From NCBI GenBank assembly GCA_018398815.1, contig JAFLJL010004115.1, positions 28,600-92,599 on the forward strand: 64,000 bases of DNA. The letters are read 5' to 3'. The translations under genes and the position numbers were made by a program. The notes beneath the pieces were generated by a model. That model was given only the letters and a program-made list of their open reading frames with translations. It made no database searches and had not been told where the DNA came from. This document shows, one piece after another, positions 23,862 to 35,290 of the stretch. Each line of letters opens with the position of its first letter. Position 1 is the stretch's first letter. The stretch comes from Conus ventricosus. Taxonomy: Eukaryota; Mollusca; Gastropoda; Neogastropoda; Conidae.

Positions 23862-25560
23862 CTATCTGCAGACCTGCTTGGCAGACTTGGCCAACAGGAG
23901 CAGTAGGTCCTGGGTTTTTGGGGACGGTGATTTTTTCCTCAACTCCACCATCTCCACACTAGTTGAACTCCCTTGCCCGCACGGGCACTGGACAGAGGAG
24001 TTCGAGGGAGGGTGCTGGTTTTTAATCTGCCCAGCAGCAGATGTTGTAGACTGCTGGGCATCTGAGGGGTGGCGGATTTTTTTCCGTACCACAGGGGCAG
24101 TCACTTTGAGTTTGGAAGGTGATGGAACCTGCTTTCCACCAGAGCTGCTGACAGTTTTTCTTGCAATGTCTTCGAAAACGGTCAAAATAATCAGTCTGAC
24201 AGCAGACTGACCGCGAGTTGGAACTGTTGGAACTTTCTTACGGCCGAAACATAACGAAGAAGACTGTCGGCGACCTGACTGCCCACAACCTGCTTGCGGG
24301 CTTCAAAAAAGGAGATTTTCTTTTCTGTCTAAACCCATTGTATTGCGAGATTCCCTGATCCACAGAGTACAATTCCGTGAAGAGGAGGGATGGTCCGCCA
24401 CGCAGTTTGCACAAAGTGCCGGAGCTTTACACGGCCCTCATGGGTTGCCTTGCAGCATATGACCACACACCGTCCAGCACTGAAAACAACGGTCTCTGAC
24501 AATGGCAAACTGTCGCAATATCGGAAGCACCTCAACGTGGATGGAACGTACAACAGAACCGGACAATCAGGTAGCCGACTTTGATGACCGAGGCAGCACA
24601 GGATGCAGAAATGTTCAGAAAGAGGGTGTTGGTGGCCACTCATTCTAGCACCCGTTCTTGACAGTCACCCTGCGTACCTCCGTCACAGCCCTGGGATTGC
24701 CAGCTCCGTTTTGATCTCTGCCTTGAAACACCTGTTAATTCCCCTGCATACGAGATCACTCCTTTGGATAATTTTAATTGTTTGTGGGGAGTTACCCCCG
24801 ATCTCCCTGTCCAGCAACGTTTTTTTTGTGTTTATTCGTTGCATTCCAGGCAGCTGTTGCAGAATGTTATTTGCGATTTGGCACGTATGAACGGAGACAA
24901 ACGATTATCCGTCTTCAACCTCATGATGGACCGAGGGTCACTGCTATACCTAGAAAACCCTTTTGGATAGCAAAAGGTGCCTCAAAGCTGAAGGGGTCTT
25001 ACTTGCTCAGTTCCAACCATAACGATGCCCAGGAAGCCCAAAAAGCGCTGTCTTCTGTCACACCACCATAATCCGAATCGCTGTCACTATCAAAATCCCT
25101 GAAATAGGGATGCTGCCTTCCTCTTATTTTGGGGGGATGATTTTTGAAAAAGCCATATGAGTGAATTTGTGTTTCAGATCCCTCCCAACCCACCCACCTT
25201 TGAGTCCCAACAAGGGGCCAGGGCCCAAGAAACCATGATCTGTGACCCCTTCCAGGCTTCGGGAGAGACATACACAAGCTGAAGCAACCAACCCTATCCC
25301 CCCTGACATCTCAATGGTCCCGCAGGGAAGACAGATAGCTAGAGCCACTGCATGGTAGTAACAATGGCCAGCTGGGGAACTGCCCGACGTTTGACCCAAC
25401 CCCAAGAAGGTTAGAGCCGATATAGATTAACAGCCCGGGCCAAAGTGTACTCCCTGTCAGGAAGGGTCCGAGCCAAAGTGATGTGTTGAGTAACGCTGGC
25501 CAGCCTCTCAAACACCAGGATCTCATCCCCTCCGACACAGGACCGCACCGCACGGCCAAA
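23862..25560 (-). pseudogene. LINE A ORF1: gag-like protein with zinc knuckles (frame-broken)
   Basis: Near 24,389-24,560 on the minus strand the fragments STLRCFRYC, GRCVVICCKATHEG and later HxxxxC spacing reproduce the CCHC knuckle series of non-LTR ORF1 proteins, which bind element RNA. A Ser/Pro/Lys-rich segment (about 23,862-24,185) follows and is the expected low-complexity C-terminal part. The N-terminal part (24,640-25,560) is poorly conserved and has no recognisable domain. LINE B and C carry the same knuckles at about 31,350-31,520 and 40,050-40,215. Confidence 0.65.
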
Positions 25561-28106
25561 ACGCTGCGGATCTTAAGGAGACCGACAGAGAGAAAAGGAG
25601 TGTGAAAAGAAGGACTTGAAGGGGGAGAACGAAGATAGAAAAGGGCCAATAAGGGAGGCAGAACAACAAGAAAAGGAGAAAGGCGGGTTTACTCTAAGTC
25701 AGCAGGATCCTCACCCTTACTATCCTGACATGGGAAGCCCTACCAGGGGCATCAACTCCTTACCACGTTACGGCTTAGGCCAAACGCGATCTGGCACCAC
25801 TCAGGCCTAGAAGCAGTATTAGACAAAACAGCCTATCTCCAAGTATTGATGCCCCGCCAGTCCAGAGCCTAAGGACACAGACCACGCAAACCGCTCCGAT
25901 GCCACGACAAGGTCGTAACCCCCCGGAGGGACCCAGAAAAGTCCCGCCCTCTTTGAAGAAGTGTGGAATTTACATGGTCAAAGCCATTACCAGAGCGTAA
26001 GTATCACAGAATAGACGAACATCGAATGGATATGTTCCAACAGTAACTGAGATAGGAGCCCCAGGCAGTAGGCTGCACAGGCACTCCATCCTCAGACATT
26101 GGACCGGGATTGAAAACGTTTTTGATAGGATGGGAATATGGAACATAGGTCAGCATACAATGCCTTGTACGCCAGAGAGCTGGTAGACTGCTTTGCCAAA
26201 AGCTGCAAGATCGAAACGAATCTCTGGGTGGTGAAAAAGTGCCACGGAGTTGATCCGGAAACTTGGAAAAATTCGGAAACAACTCGCAGGTTTAGACTGC
26301 AATTCCGCACGTGAGGCAGCATACGAAGGACCAAACGGCGAATACATTTAGGGTTTGTTTTCCGAAACTACTTTGAATGGGAGGGTCAAAGACACAGCCT
26401 AGGCAGGATTCTGCGGTTCTGAGAACAGTCGGATGTAATAAATCAAAGACAGTTTCAGCCTGCGGTTGGACAGAGAATGGTTCACCCGCCTCTGCGTACA
26501 GGCTGTACACAGGGGTGGTGGCGGAAACGCTCCAAGACAGAGACGAAGCCCCTTGAATGGTGGATAGGGTCCCAGAGATGAGGTAAGAATATCTTGGCGG
26601 AGGCCGTACACAAGGCACCACCGTAGTCCGAGTTTGGAACGGACCAGGGCTCTGTAGAGGTGCATCAAAGTTTTCTTATCAGCGCCGCATCGGTGTGTGC
26701 TACACCCGCATGAATATGTCAAGCCTTTTTGGCAAGCAGTTTTGAGGTTTTTTAATATGGATGAGAAAGTTAAGTTTTTTGGTCAAAAATGACTTCCAGA
26801 AATTTGGCCTGCTTACAGCTGAAATGGGAGATTTCCCTACTGAAGATCCGGATCCCTGGATAAAAAAAAAAAAAAAAACCCAGACGAAATTATGGAAGTG
26901 AATAACAAACTGGGTTTTTTGTAGCAGAAAGATGTGAAACCGTTTCATCGCGCCCCACCGATGGATTTTTCTACGCAAAGCTGGAGTCTGCGCTGGACAC
27001 TCGGGTACAGGCTTCCAGTTGCTGTAGACAGCAAAATCAACCACAAACAATGAGCAGTCTGAACCCTGCTGAACTGGATGAACAATGTTGTTGATCATAA
27101 ATACTAAGAGGGCAGGAGATAGTATGCTCGCCCTGTGGAACACCCAACTCCTGCACGTGGACATCAGAGAGAGTGGTGCCAACCCGGACCTGAAACTACA
27201 GTCGTTCTGCTGCCAAAAAATTTTGAAGGATAAGAAAGTCGAAGATGACCTCGGATACCCCAGATCGTGAGAATCATGGAAGTATCCCCACTTCCAGGTG
27301 GTATCGTAGGCCTTCTCCAAGTCAAAGAAAATTCCGACTGCATGCTGTTTTGTTCAGAAAGGCCTATCCGAAGTGTAGATATCCAGACAGAATCAAATGT
27401 CAACTGTATTCCGATGTTTGCGGTAAACCACACTGTTCTTTCGCCTAAGGGCATCGGTTTCAGTTTCCACATGAGCCTAGCATTGACCATTTTTTCCATC
27501 AATTACAAACACCGCTGGTCAAAGCTATGGGACAGTAATTTGAAGGATGTAGAAAGATCTGTTCCAGTTTGGGGATTGGAATAGATGAGGGCTTTTCGCC
27601 AAGAGGGTGGAAAAAAACCGGTAGTCCCACATTGTTGTAGACACTGTTTCAGTATGTTCAGACCTTCTAGCGGAAGATGTTTCAACGAGGCTGATAATGG
27701 ATTTCATCTATACACTGGAGAGGAATCGACTGCAAGGAAGCAAGGCAGATAGTCAGCTCGTTTAACAAGAAAGGAAGATTGTAGACTTTCCATTTGTCGG
27801 ACGAAAAGTTGCAGGGTGATTTTATCTTTTAGGCTTTTTTTTGACAAAAGTGCTGATATAATTCAGGGGTGTACTCTCCATAAAGGAAAAAAGAGGAAAC
27901 TGTCTAGGGGGGTCCCGGGGCATGCCCCGCCCGCCCCCGCCCGCCCCTCCCCCGGAAAATTTGGGTTGCAACATTCAATTCTGTGCAACTGGTGCATTTT
28001 GAGACTGAAATTTCCACATTTAAAGGAAAAAGCCTATTAACTGTTTTTTTTCCGCCCCTAAATAGGAAATGAAAATGAGGCCATGGAACATTAAACCAAT
28101 AAACAG

Positions 28107-28841
28107 GATAAACAAGTGGGGTAACGGTTTGCTCCCATAAGAAAACCTGACACAGAGTAACTTTATATCAAGACTGTCACAGCCTTTTTAAACTTGAATA
28201 AAGTGCAGACAAATACATAGAACGAACCAATCTAGATCGTGGGGGAAAAAAACAATTGGCAGGCCAACAACTGAACTGTCCTCACAAATAAATGACTTGG
28301 CCAAGATTTGTGACTGAAGAGGGGTGGGGGGGGGGGGGGGGGGGGGAGGGGGGGGGGGGGGGGGGGCAAGTGTCAACAGATGGAATAAACAGGGAACAAG
28401 AAAATTAAGAAAATATATGCGAATAGAAAAATCGTTCGACTAGCTGCACAAGGAAACCAATGCAATCCCTTTGAATGCAGGAATATTGTATAAAAAAAGG
28501 CAAATATATCAGCCTCAATAGGGATTTGCGATGGATCCCTTGTACCACTATTAAAGAGTTTTCATATCTGTAATATATTTGTTCATTAATGTTCAAGTAA
28601 CCAATTCTCCATCTTCAAACTTGCACCCATCCTTAACGTCCAATCTTTGACAGAGATTCATTATTTATGAGCCAGTTCAGGTGTTGTCCTGCGTTTGGTT
28701 TTCCCCCACTAAATAGATTGTTGGACTATGTATTATATCTGACTTTATTCAAGTTAAAAGTGCTGTGTCCAGTCATGCAAAAAAGTTACTCTGTGTCAGG
28801 TTTTTACTTTATGGAGACAAACGTTACCCCACATGTTTACC
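28107..28841. repeat. 735-bp foldback palindrome
   Basis: The left arm (ggataaacaagtggggtaac at 28,107) is the reverse complement of the right arm ending at 28,841. Matching continues through 'acctgacacagagtaact', 'cttgaataaagt', 'ataaatgact' and 'caatgcaatccctt' up to a centre near 28,480, with almost no spacer. The left arm also holds a G run of over 40 bases (28,325-28,366) that the right arm lacks. The same structure is at about 36,940-37,614. It could be a foldback or MITE element nested in the hAT-like transposon. Confidence 0.75.
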
Positions 28842-28895
28842 TTTTTTTTTAACATAAAAAAAGAGCATATAAAAATAAACAATACTAATACTTAC

Positions 28896-29296
28896 TATCT
28901 TTCCACAACCTTGGTACCAGCGTATATGAAGAAGTTCCCTTTTCAACCTAATGGCCCACAAATTAATGGCAAGTTTGTCGCACTCCAAGTGTGGAGCTAG
29001 ACACTTGCATTAATTTTTGGTCCGCTGATCCAGAGCTGTCTTGTGCTTGTTGCTTTTAATGTGATCCACCAAAGCAACTTTTTCCCGCGTGTACTGTAAT
29101 TTAATTGCGACTCGGCAATGATTGCAGTAATCAAGGTCCACAAGCATTAAATTTGGCTATGAAACTGGCCTATCACTTCATCACCATCCACCTTACTCTC
29201 CCAACCAGTCCCACTTCCACTTGTTCTTCAAAGAACTTTCGCAGGAAAACATTATTGGCCGCGAGAAACGACTTCCACTGACGACATGTCCGCCAT
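28896..29296 (-). pseudogene. hAT-like element exon with C2H2/BED-type finger (left copy)
   Basis: An ATG at 29,296 (minus) opens an exon ending at donor GTAAGT (28,890-28,895). The frame breaks after about 40 codons (VRWMVMK then stop) but resumes as VDLDYCNHCRVAIKLQYTRE, KVALVDHIKSNKHK, giving C-x2-C-x17-H-x5-H, uninterrupted in one frame near 29,010-29,135. Such single N-terminal fingers bind DNA in hAT transposases and in CGGBP1-like domesticated relatives. No RNase H-like transposase core or dimerisation domain follows, so this is a deletion derivative. Confidence 0.6.
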
Positions 29297-30759
29297 TTGA
29301 AGATCGCAAAACCGAAGGAGAAAGTTACCAAGTTTAAATGCGAATCGAAGCCGTTTAAGACTGTCGAACAGTTTTGTGGATAAATGACACCCGATGTTTT
29401 TGAGACATGAATAGAATCACAGATCGCTTCCGCGGAACAGACAACGCAGTTTACGCGAACGAACCAGATTGCTACGCTGAAAAATCCCACCCCGTGTTTA
29501 TTAGAAGGAGGAGGGAATTCTTTCATGGTTGAAGTAAGCAGATTATGCAACTGGCTTTCTTCTCTGTTATTAAAGAATCCGAAAACTGAGAATGAGTTCC
29601 ACAGTGGGACAGAGTTTCATCCCTTTGATTTTCATAATGATGTTCCACACTATTCTGGAGAAGTATTTTGATATGTCATCCTGAGCAGAAGCATCACCAG
29701 GACCTACGTTTACTGATCTTTTAAAAGTGTGTCTAGATTTAGCACGGAGTTTTTTGATGGGCTCGAGCGTTGTAACCCGAAGGTCCGTTGGTACCACCCT
29801 GACGCTGATCCCGTTTTCCTAACATTTTGGAATTTGTGGCAGTCTGAATCAAACAGGGGTGTTTTTGGATTTGAAGTTTATCGAAGACAACTGGAATACA
29901 ATGCTTAAGCACACTTGATCACAGTGTTAGTCAGTGATTCAGCTTGGTCCGGACTCTGAAGAAAATCAGTGTCCTGGAATTCTTAGAATAGTGGTTCAAT
30001 AGATCCCAGTTTTTGCTTTCTTGTAATTTAGATGTTTGAGAGACAGAGACAGTTCGGTTATGACGGGTATGTAGTAAAGACAGAGAAATGGTCACTTTCC
30101 GGCAGATCGTCATGACAGTACCACTCATAGGTCCCCCCAGGACCAGCGAGGGTCACAAACCGAGGAAATCTAAACACGAAAGTGAAACCTGTGGAAACAG
30201 TGGAGGTAAGTGCAGATACCCGTCGTTCAGACAACACAATCCAAATCCGAAAGGTACATCCTTCAATATAGCAGACCGCACTGGATACGAACTGACACTA
30301 CCCCAAAGAGGATTGTGACCGTTAAAGTCACCACAGCAAAAAAAGGTCAGGAAGTTCTTCTAACAATTGGACCAAGGTCCTACGACAAACCGGGAACAAG
30401 AGGAGGTGAAAATAAGGACCGATTGTCACAGTCTTTGTGGAGAGAGTGACTCCGCAGCTACGCCTGAAGGGAGGTAGACAAAGAGACAGGACTATACAAC
30501 AAAGTTTATGTATGGGGGGGGAGAAGGGCTAACACCGCCCTACAGTCCCAACGTGGATGGTTTGCAGATTTGAAAAATATTAAAGCCAGAAAGAGTAAAG
30601 GTCTCTGGCTTTTGAATTTGAGTTTCCTGAAGAGGCCCACGACGGAAGGTTTTATAGACTACCCAGAAGCTGCAGCTCCACCGAAGTTTTGGAATTTCAG
30701 TCCACGGATATTGCCATGGAATATTGTACTTATCCATGGAGCGAGGAATTGAAAAGGAG

Positions 30760-32500
30760 AGAGTATCAGGTCATCTCCTCATCAAAACTCTTGCCTCCAA
30801 TGAGCGAATTGTTATTCAGATTCACAGGAGTGTGTTTTGTCTACAGACCTGCTGGCAGACTTGCCAACAGGCGAAGAAATCTGGATTTGGGAGATGGTGG
30901 GAGTTCTTACCACATCTCCACCATCTCCAACACTGGTTGAACTCCCTTGCGCGCTCGCACGGCACTGGACTAGGAGTTCGATGTTTGGGGTGCTGGCTTT
31001 TAATCTGCCCAGCAGCAATGTTGTAGACGTTGCTGGCAGTCTGAAGGGGATGTCGGATTGTTTGCTCCACCAGGGCATTCATTTTGGGTGAAGTGTGGAC
31101 CTGCTATACCACCATGAACTGACTAGTTTACATTGCAATGTACTATTGAAACAAGAATTCATCAGTCTGGCAGCAGACTGACCTAGTAGAAAACTCTGTG
31201 GAATTGTTCTTTACAGGCCAGCCTAAGCAATAGGAAGAAGCTGTGGGCGTCTGACAGCCCACAACCTGGTTCCGGCTTCAAAAAAATGAATCTTTTCCGT
31301 TTGACTACGTTGGATAGCAGAATCTTGGAATCCAAAGAGACAGTTGTCGTGAAGAGGGAGGATGGTCGCCACCGCAGATTAGCAACCCTGGTGCCGGATC
31401 TTTGCACGGCCCATCAAGGTTTGCACTTGCAGCAAATACCACACACCTCCTGCCCAGAACAGCGGTTTCCCTGACAATGCCAAACTCAAGCACCAAAAAC
31501 ACCTCAACGGATGGCACATACAGTTTAAACCCGACATTCAGGTAGCCGACTTTTGATGACCGGAAGCAGCACAGGTTGGCAGAATGTCAGAAAGAGGTAA
31601 TTGGTGGCCACTCTTTCTGCACCCTTCTTTACTGTCACCCTGCGCACCCTCGACACACCCTTGGAGACGGCGCCAGCTCCGATATTAGATCCTGCTTCTG
31701 TGACACCAAAAATCCCGGCAGCGAAGACACGCCTTTCGATGACTTTAACTGTTTGTGGGGAGTTATCACCTGCTCCTGCCACAATTGCCGATGCCCTTTT
31801 CACAGCTGGTTCAGACTGTTTTTTTGTTCTACAATGAATGAGGAATTAAGCCATTTCGCAATCCTTTTGATGGATTGAGGGTCACCTGCTAAACCCTGAA
31901 AGCCCTATGGATAGCAAACGGGCTCAGAGCTGAAAGGGGTCTTTCCTGCGTCCCGTCCCCTACCATTACGAGCCAGGAAGCCCAGAATCCTGTCCTTTTG
32001 TCGTACCTCAGTATCTGAAAAACACTGTCACCTCGAAATTCCCATGAAACATGGGAATGCTGCCTACCTCTTCCTTTTGGGGGGATATTTATAAAGAAGC
32101 CATATTAGTTTTATGTAATTCATCCTTCACCTTACCCCCACCCACCTTGAGTCCAACTAAGGGCCAGGCCAAGAAACCAAAGTCTTGACCCGTCCAGGCT
32201 TCGGGAGAGATATACGACAAACAGAAGATACCACCAACCCATCCCCCCTGATCATGCTCAACTCCCGGGGACAGAGAGCGAGCACTGCAGGGGTTCAACA
32301 TGGCCAGCAGGGGACAGCTGTCTTGAGACCCCATCCCCAAGAAAGGGAGAAGCCGATAAAAAAAAACACCCGGCCAAAGTGGTACTCCCTGTCTAGGAGA
32401 AGGTCCGAGCCAAAGTGATGTGTTGAGAGCTCCGGCTCTCACAACCATAAACCCAGGTTCTCATTTCCCCTCCGACACAGGTCGCACCGCACGGCAACAG
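30760..32500 (-). pseudogene. LINE B ORF1 with zinc knuckles (frame-broken)
   Basis: The knuckle region is at about 31,305-31,520 on the minus strand, with LDGPCKDPAPG and CGGDHPPSSRQLSLW preserved. The latter is a characteristic end of the knuckle block in non-LTR ORF1 proteins. The upstream region aligns with ORF1 of LINE A and LINE C. Confidence 0.65.
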
Positions 32501-32887
32501 CAGCGGATCTTAAGAGACAAGAGAGAAAAGGAGTGTGTAAAGAGAAGACTTGAAGGGAGAACGAAGAAGAAAAGGCCAAATAAGGAAGGCAGAAAACAAT
32601 AAAAGGATAAAGGCGGGTTACTCTTAGTCCGGAATCCTCACCTTAGCTTATCTGACAGGGAAGCCCTACCAGGGCATCAACATCTTACCACGATCGCTTA
32701 GGCCCATACAGCATCTACTTCCCCTCCTCAGGGGCCTACAAGCAGTGTGAAAAAACCAGCCTATCTCCCAAGTATAGAAGCCCGCCGTCAGCATAGCCTT
32801 GAAAGTATCACTGACCACGCAAACCCTCCGACCACGACAATGACGCAACACCCCACCGGAGGAAACAGTGATGGAAACAAAACTTAC

Positions 32888-32945
32888 CAGGCCTCTTCGC
32901 TTTGAGCAACTTGAAGCGCTTCTCCAAATCGGAGAGCTCGTACCT
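32888..32945 (-). CDS. Candidate 58-bp exon 1 of an unrecognised host gene (left copy)
   Basis: On the minus strand, acceptor TATTTCAG and donor CTG/GTAAGT frame 19 codons plus one base, reading RYELSDLEKRFKLLKAKRP. The charged heptad-like pattern suggests a helix or coiled coil. The duplicate at 41,605-41,662 also has exactly 58 bases with both splice sites kept, but reads RSELQRFCERFKLAQREAG. It lies just outside the 5' target duplication of LINE B, which is therefore intronic in this model. The one-base exit phase fits the exon at 17,215. No protein is recognised. Confidence 0.4.
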
Positions 32946-33339
32946 CTGAAATACACAACTATTTTAATACAGTTTCATGGTTATTCACGTTGAAAAGCCT
33001 GGAAACACATGAAAAGATAAACTAAAAGTCAAACCATTCACTCTAATTGACAAAAACACACCACAACACAATACAGTAAAACAAAATAACTACAAGGAAA
33101 AAGAACACAGAACAGTAAAACATTTAATGCTCGAATGTGAACCTTGTGAACCTCCTCAAAACAATAACCTTTGTGAACCAGTCTAAGAAGCCACAAAAGT
33201 CACAAACCCTGTCTGAATTTTGTTCAACTTTTGACATTCTGTCAACAGGCCAGAAACACTGTAATTTTCAGATTGTGTTACATTGGTCACTTTCTGGCCC
33301 GACTCCATAGCCCATCTATGACTGTCGGTATAATAGAAA

Positions 33340-33425
33340 ATCTGCTTGCTCAGAACAGAAATTGTCAACAGTATTATGACTACATTCAGACGGCAAATCC
33401 TATAAAACAAGGTTCATCACTGTCA
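33340..33425 (+). repeat. Dispersed repeat M1, copy 2
   Basis: Degenerate copy: 'cttgctcagaaca', 'attgtcaacag', 'cagacggcaaatcct', 'aaaacaaggttcatcactg'. Its duplicate is at 42,075-42,160. Confidence 0.6.
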
Positions 33426-34579
33426 AGAATTAGATTTTTATATCGGAACTGGTTTACAAAGACTGCAGCTGATTTCTGGTAAGGCTGAAACCATGACTTT
33501 AATTGAAGCATACATATATCAACGCCAGATTGCCATTTCTTCATTGGAAAAAAAACAAACCCAGAAAGTGCACAGAAGTATAAAACTAAATCATGTATCA
33601 GTCCAGAAGCAGGAACAAATTTAGAAAAAAATTTCCAATCCATAATCAGTATCATAATGAAACCCAATAAAAAGCGCATGTGTAGCCTAAAGCAGACTGC
33701 CCAAATGAAAGCAAAACAGCCATATATAGGTGTCCAAGCTTACCAGCCACGATTCAACAAGAATCATTTCTTGCCTTTGGGGAACAGGCCAAGGTGGTAA
33801 CCACACTATAATTTTTTTTTCCATTTTCTCATTGTCGTCTCATCTCTGTCACTTTAAATCAGGATTTCAGATGCCTTATTTCTTTTCAGTTGCTGCTGTA
33901 AACATCCATATTAATAACATACAGCAAGACCCCTAAGAAACCAAAAATCAATACTGACTGACGAGTTGTTGTTCTTCATACTGATGAACAACAGTAGGCC
34001 CCCAATGGCCGCGTGTTGTGACAGATACAGACAATTCGCAAATTGTGTACACTAGAAATACCTACTATGCCTGTTGGCATACTAATGTCCATGCTTAAGC
34101 TGATTCGATGTAAAGCAACTAAATATCTGCAAATCATATCTGATTTTCTCTACACATTTGGTTGCCCTAAACCTTATTTTCCAAGAGATAAATTTGCAAA
34201 AAAAGGAAACACAATCGTCAATGAACAATGGTCTCTGCTTATATTTACTGTCCATGACAGTAATCACAGGGCTCCAAAGGGAGATGGCGTAACAGTCACA
34301 GAGTAACATCACAAAATATAATTACCCCTTCAATGCTTTTTTCCCTTCTGGTTGATTCCCTCCCCATCTGAAACCCTGTATTCTTAGGATTTCTCAAAGT
34401 TTTACCAAGAAGTGCCCATGTGTTTAAACTTAACATTTAAGAAAACTGACGTATGACTAGCGTTTTGATTCGATTTATTATTGACACATCACTTTATGAG
34501 CACCTGATAAGAATGAATTGTGTGCATCACAAAATATGTGAAACCATAAAAGTAACATAAAAGGCTGGCGCTACTGATG

Positions 34580-34680
34580 AGCAGCCAGCCACAATTAGGG
34601 ATTGTCAACAAGTGTCCAGATTGACACATTTATGAGTCAATTCCTTCAAACAAGGCTCATCACCGCAAGCAACTACTCAG
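34580..34680 (+). repeat. Dispersed repeat M1, copy 3
   Basis: Carries 'agggattgtcaacaagtgtc', 'tgacacatttatgag' and 'caaacaaggctcatcaccg'. Its duplicate is at 43,285-43,390. Confidence 0.75.
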
Positions 34681-35290
34681 TGACATCCCTTCATGGCCCT
34701 AAACTGAAGAAGGAAACGTAATAGGGCATGTGGAAAAGGCGCAAAAGGACCTTTAAGAACATGCTATACATGTAAGTCTTACCAGACATGGCATGTACCT
34801 AGCAGGATGAACATTAGGGATATCTTTCTATATGTTTATGGCACTTTGATATTCAGGAGATAAGCCTGCATGTGCTTAGCAACTTTCACGTCTGGGGAAA
34901 TCTTATACAAAGATTTAAAAATATTATGTTTTACATGGTTTTGCACTACACACTGCTCTGAAAGTTTGGCGAATATAACATCTGCTTTAGATTTCAATTT
35001 ATTCTGCCATCCTAGCAAAACCCCCACCCAAATAACAAACTTGAAACTTAATTCACTGAAGACTAAAGATCTTGCATTTGAATAGTTGCAGTCTTTACCA
35101 GGAGATGTAAATTTATACAGCAGTCATAATCCAGTGCATATGGAAGAAATTTTCATTGCAAGAGTCCACTCTGTCCTCAAGACCTTTGAAATTTATGCTA
35201 ATAATTATTCAGTATCTTATCACCAGACAAAAAAAAGAATTCTAATGTTAAAAAAATGAAACACACGAAGATCAATGAAAAGCTTCTTAG

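Larger units (their letters stand above)
19741..25932 (-). mobile_element. LINE A: near-full-length RNase H-bearing non-LTR retrotransposon
   Basis: About 6.2 kb on the minus strand, with a 5' untranslated region (25,560-25,932), ORF1 with CCHC-type knuckles, ORF2 with AP endonuclease, reverse transcriptase and RNase H, and a 3' end in 'ataagataag'-like sequence. This order, with RNase H last, is that of the I group of non-LTR elements (I, Nimb and relatives); the exact clade is inference. It sits inside the RNase H region of LINE B. The flanking direct repeat is about nine bases (aaccagaag at 19,732, ccagaaaag at 25,933), noisy but consistent with target-primed integration. All frames are broken by small indels, many in homopolymers. 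Confidence 0.8.
27864..29496 (-). mobile_element. hAT-like non-autonomous DNA transposon, copy in LINE B
   Basis: Absent at the equivalent site of LINE A (about 22,540), which gives an empty site. The termini start CAGGGG on both strands (27,864, and 36,682 and 38,252 in the duplicate). Flanks are AT-rich and roughly seven to eight bases are duplicated (gatttatt and ttttatta in the duplicate copy), as expected of hAT elements. Inside are a GC-rich module at 27,905-27,955, a foldback palindrome at 28,107-28,841 and a minus-strand first exon with a C2H2 finger. The transposase core is missing. Confidence 0.65.
25942..30745 (-). pseudogene. LINE B ORF2 (interrupted and frame-broken)
   Basis: The longest open piece (206 codons, 26,700-27,320) holds motif A as EKAYDTTWKWG, motif B as SILSPALLVFMINNIV and motif C degraded to LFVVDF, where F/Y-V-D-D is expected. 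The endonuclease portion is at about 30,080-30,745 (YNIPWQYPWTEIP at its start). The hAT-like element sits between the endonuclease and the reverse transcriptase core. Non-functional as written. Confidence 0.75.
25942..32862 (-). mobile_element. LINE B, 5' part (interrupted by LINE A and a hAT-like element)
   Basis: Same family as LINE A. Its left edge continues exactly where the 18,886-19,731 fragment stops in the RNase H coding region, so LINE A split it. It also holds a hAT-like insertion at 27,864-29,496 that LINE A lacks. Its 5' end at 32,862 carries the right target duplication, aaacagtgatgg (32,863-32,874), which I read as a noisy form of AACTGGTAGG. The duplicate copy at 41,578-41,587 shows it exactly. 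Total length without insertions is about 6.1 kb, matching LINE A. Confidence 0.8.
32946..35290. other. Intron-like AT-rich DNA with two M1 repeats (left copy)
   Basis: No coding signal. M1 repeats lie at about 33,340-33,425 and 34,580-34,680. Everything here has a counterpart at about 41,663-43,979. Confidence 0.55.
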
